Shown in pieces: positions 30,751 through 32,347 of a stretch of 32,347 nt of DNA (the first letter of the stretch is position 1; every line of letters begins with the position of its first letter). The stretch is from VBDM01 sp035637655 (lineage in GTDB: Bacteria > Pseudomonadota > Gammaproteobacteria > Burkholderiales > SG8-39): contig DASPWT010000087.1 of the NCBI GenBank assembly GCA_035637655.1, positions 1 through 32,347 on the forward strand. Direction: 5' to 3'. Made by a program: the position numbers and the translations under genes. The notes below the pieces were generated by a model that worked only from the letters and a program-made list of their open reading frames with translations, was not told the origin of the DNA and ran no database searches.

Positions 30751-32347
30751 TCCGTCATTCCCGCGGCCTTTGGCACCCGCGAAAGCGGGTGGGGAATCCA
30801 GTAGAGGCTCGATTTCAACACCTCAAGCACGCGCGCCGGAGTGAAGGGCATGTGGTTCAGGCGCTTGCCGGTGAGCCGGTAGAACGCGTTGGCCACCGCC
30901 GCCGCAACCCACGGATTACCGAGCTCGCCCAGGCCGCTCGGCGGGGCGTCGCGATCGACGAAGGCGACGTGCATCTCCTCGGGCATGTCGGACTGGCGCA
31001 TCACGTGGTAGTCGTGGAAGTTGCTTTGCTCCACGGCGCCATCCTTCATGGTGATACGCTCGTGCAGCACGCTGGAGAGCCCGTAGACGATGCCGCTTTC
31101 GAGGTTCCTCAACGCCATTTCGGGCTGGACGACGAGGCCTCCGTCGACCGCGAGCCAGGCCTTGTGCACGCGGATCTTGCCGGTGCTGCGGTGGAGCGAG
31201 ATCTCCGCGACGCCGACGCCGAGCGAGCCCGAGCGCTCGCTGATCGAGATGCCGAGCGCCCGGCCTTCGGGCCGCGGCGCCCTCCAGTCGGACATCTGCA
31301 CGGCTTTCTCGAACACCGCGCGCGCGCGCGGCGCGATCGACATGCGCTGGAAGCGGAATTCGACCGGGTCCATGCCCTGGTCCGCCGCCATCTGGTCGAC
31401 AAACGATTCGATGGCGAACACGTTGAAGACATGGCCGACCGCGCGCCAGTGTATGACCTGAACGCCGTGCGACGTGGGGCGCATTTCGATGTGCTGGTTG
31501 GGGATCTGGTAGTAGTACGGCTTGATGCCGGTCCACAGGAGCACCCCGGCAGTGCTCTGGTCGCCGATGACGCAGTGCTGCCACCCGGCGACCTTGCCGT
31601 CCCGGTCGAGCGCGGCCTCCAGGCACTGGTACGACTGCGGCCGGAACCTGCCGTGGGCGATGTCCTCCTCGCGCGTCCACACGAGCTTCACCGGACGGCG
31701 CACCTCGCGCGCGATGCGCGCCGCCTCGGACGAATAGTCGCCGATCGTGCGGCGGCCGAAGCCGCCCCCCATATAGCATTGATGGAGCGTGACCTGCTCG
31801 GGCTTGAATCCCAGCGCGTTCGCAACCGCCCTGCGCGAAATGTCGGGCGCCTGGGTGCCTTCCCATATCTCCACCTGGTCGCCGGCGGCATTGAACCGCG
31901 CCACCGCGTTCAGGGGCTCCATCTGCGCGTGATAGCCGTAGTCGCTGCGAAACTCCGCCTTGTAAGTCTTGGAGGCCGAGGCGAACGCCGCCTTCGCGTC
32001 GCCCTTCGAATCGAGCGTCTGCGTCTTTGCGGCCGGGTCGGCATGGACCTTTGCGTAGGCCTCCAGGGCCGCATCGGAGTCGAAGCCTTCGGCTTTCGCG
32101 CCTTTTTTCCAGACGACTTCCAGCGCGCGGCGGGCGGCCATCGCGCGCGGGAAGCTGTCGGCGATGACGGCGACGCCGTCGGGCAGGCGCACCGTCCCGA
32201 TCACGCCAGGCATCTTCCCGATCGTCGCTTCATTCCAGCTCTCGGGCTCGCCGCCATGCACCGGAGAGTGCCTGGTGCTCGCGTACACCATCCCGGGCAG
32301 GTCGACGTCGATGGCGTATTGCGCCGTGCCGTTCACCTTGGCGGGAA
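30747..32347 (-). CDS. Molybdopterin-binding subunit of a xanthine dehydrogenase-family hydroxylase, IorB-like (partial)
   Basis: At least 533 residues of the large subunit of a molybdenum hydroxylase similar to isoquinoline 1-oxidoreductase beta (IorB). These enzymes insert water-derived oxygen into N-heterocycles or aldehydes. Key stretches are MGGGFGRRTIGDYSSEAARI, VKLVWTREEDIAHGRFRPQ, and the active-site Glu in GLGELGNPWVAAAVANAF. The frame stays open to the last base, so the N-terminus lies outside. The last 18 or so residues (WIPHPLSRVPKAAGMTD) are encoded by an extragenic repeat, so the native C-terminus has been replaced. The [2Fe-2S] subunit is expected upstream, beyond the window. 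Confidence 0.9.
   Translation of the reverse strand, partial: PAKVNGTAQYAIDVDLPGMVYASTRHSPVHGGEPESWNEATIGKMPGVIGTVRLPDGVAVIADSFPRAMAARRALEVVWKKGAKAEGFDSDAALEAYAKVHADPAAKTQTLDSKGDAKAAFASASKTYKAEFRSDYGYHAQMEPLNAVARFNAAGDQVEIWEGTQAPDISRRAVANALGFKPEQVTLHQCYMGGGFGRRTIGDYSSEAARIAREVRRPVKLVWTREEDIAHGRFRPQSYQCLEAALDRDGKVAGWQHCVIGDQSTAGVLLWTGIKPYYYQIPNQHIEMRPTSHGVQVIHWRAVGHVFNVFAIESFVDQMAADQGMDPVEFRFQRMSIAPRARAVFEKAVQMSDWRAPRPEGRALGISISERSGSLGVGVAEISLHRSTGKIRVHKAWLAVDGGLVVQPEMALRNLESGIVYGLSSVLHERITMKDGAVEQSNFHDYHVMRQSDMPEEMHVAFVDRDAPPSGLGELGNPWVAAAVANAFYRLTGKRLNHMPFTPARVLEVLKSSLYWIPHPLSRVPKAAGMTD
30754..30801. repeat. Extragenic hairpin repeat (GTCATTCCCGCG type), copy 2
   Basis: A 48-base relative of the element at 27944-28016: it starts GTCATTCCCGCG and ends GGGGAATCCAG, with a CCCGCGAAAGCGGG hairpin and an extra internal segment. 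It lies inside the 3' end of the molybdenum hydroxylase reading frame, immediately after the stop of the cupin gene, and could serve as a terminator for the cupin transcript. Confidence 0.75.

Noticed and set aside
1..32347. Insertion sequences, phage genes, CRISPR arrays, tRNA or rRNA genes
   Set aside because: No transposase, integrase or phage motifs, no regularly spaced repeats and no tRNA- or rRNA-like sequence were recognised by eye. The patchwork junctions are inferred only from gene remnants and short repeats.

Overview
This is a GC-rich stretch packed with catabolic genes. It fits a member of the Burkholderiales or another betaproteobacterium, probably from an environmental or metagenomic source. 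The lineage is inferred from the expansion of Bug/TctC periplasmic receptors, the ring-hydroxylating Rieske enzymes, and intergenic GTCATTCCCGCG-type hairpin repeats; there is no rRNA or other marker gene to confirm it. No tRNA, rRNA, CRISPR, prophage or transposase was seen.

Layout. (1) Positions 2-2324 (+): the end of a fused TRAP transporter permease overlaps a VanA-like Rieske oxygenase. (2) Positions 9675-2331 (-): a long same-strand run of Bug receptor, alpha/beta hydrolase, LLM flavin monooxygenase, second LLM monooxygenase, second Bug receptor, UbiD decarboxylase and flavin reductase, with mostly short gaps. (3) Positions 9856-11732 (+): an SDR dehydrogenase, a frameshifted stub of a TauD/TfdA dioxygenase, and a protein with ferritin-like diiron ligand motifs. 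(4) Positions 15025-11740 (-): an ABC importer with an NMT1/TauA-like binding protein, two different permeases and one ATPase. (5) Positions 15126-18938 (+): a 4,5-dihydroxyphthalate-decarboxylase-like protein, a third LLM monooxygenase, and the large and small subunits of a salicylate/anthranilate-type Rieske dioxygenase. Facing them is a gentisate 1,2-dioxygenase-like cupin (19913-18942, -). (6) Positions 20127-21975 (+): a heme-oxygenase-fold (TenA/PqqC-like) probable metalloenzyme translationally coupled to a Bug receptor, then a degraded Bug C-terminus. (7) Positions 23546-21972 (-): a second, divergent UbiD protein, with a MarR regulator diverging from it (23628-24116, +). (8) Positions 26504-24178 (-): a quinone-oxidoreductase-like MDR protein and a CaiB/BaiF CoA-transferase, each preceded by a copy of a 58-bp repeat. 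(9) Positions 26910-27890 (+): another Bug receptor. (10) Positions 27944-30801: an EutA-like reactivase plus a two-cupin protein, bracketed by two extragenic hairpin repeats. (11) Positions 32347-30747 (-): the partial large molybdenum subunit of an isoquinoline-1-oxidoreductase/CoxL-type hydroxylase.

Taken together, the window looks like a patchwork of uptake and oxidation modules for aromatic or heterocyclic acids. Binding proteins (four intact Bug proteins, one ABC system, one TRAP system) sit beside decarboxylases, hydroxylases and a ring-cleavage enzyme. The best-supported pathway idea is region 5: decarboxylation and/or hydroxylation of an aromatic acid, then 5-hydroxylation to a gentisate-type product, then ring cleavage. 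Its substrate is unknown, and the ferredoxin, the reductase and the later gentisate-pathway enzymes are not in the window. The least familiar candidates are the putative diiron protein at 10935-11732, the HDO-like protein at 20127-20891, the UbiD with an altered catalytic Glu, and the duplicated 58-bp upstream element.
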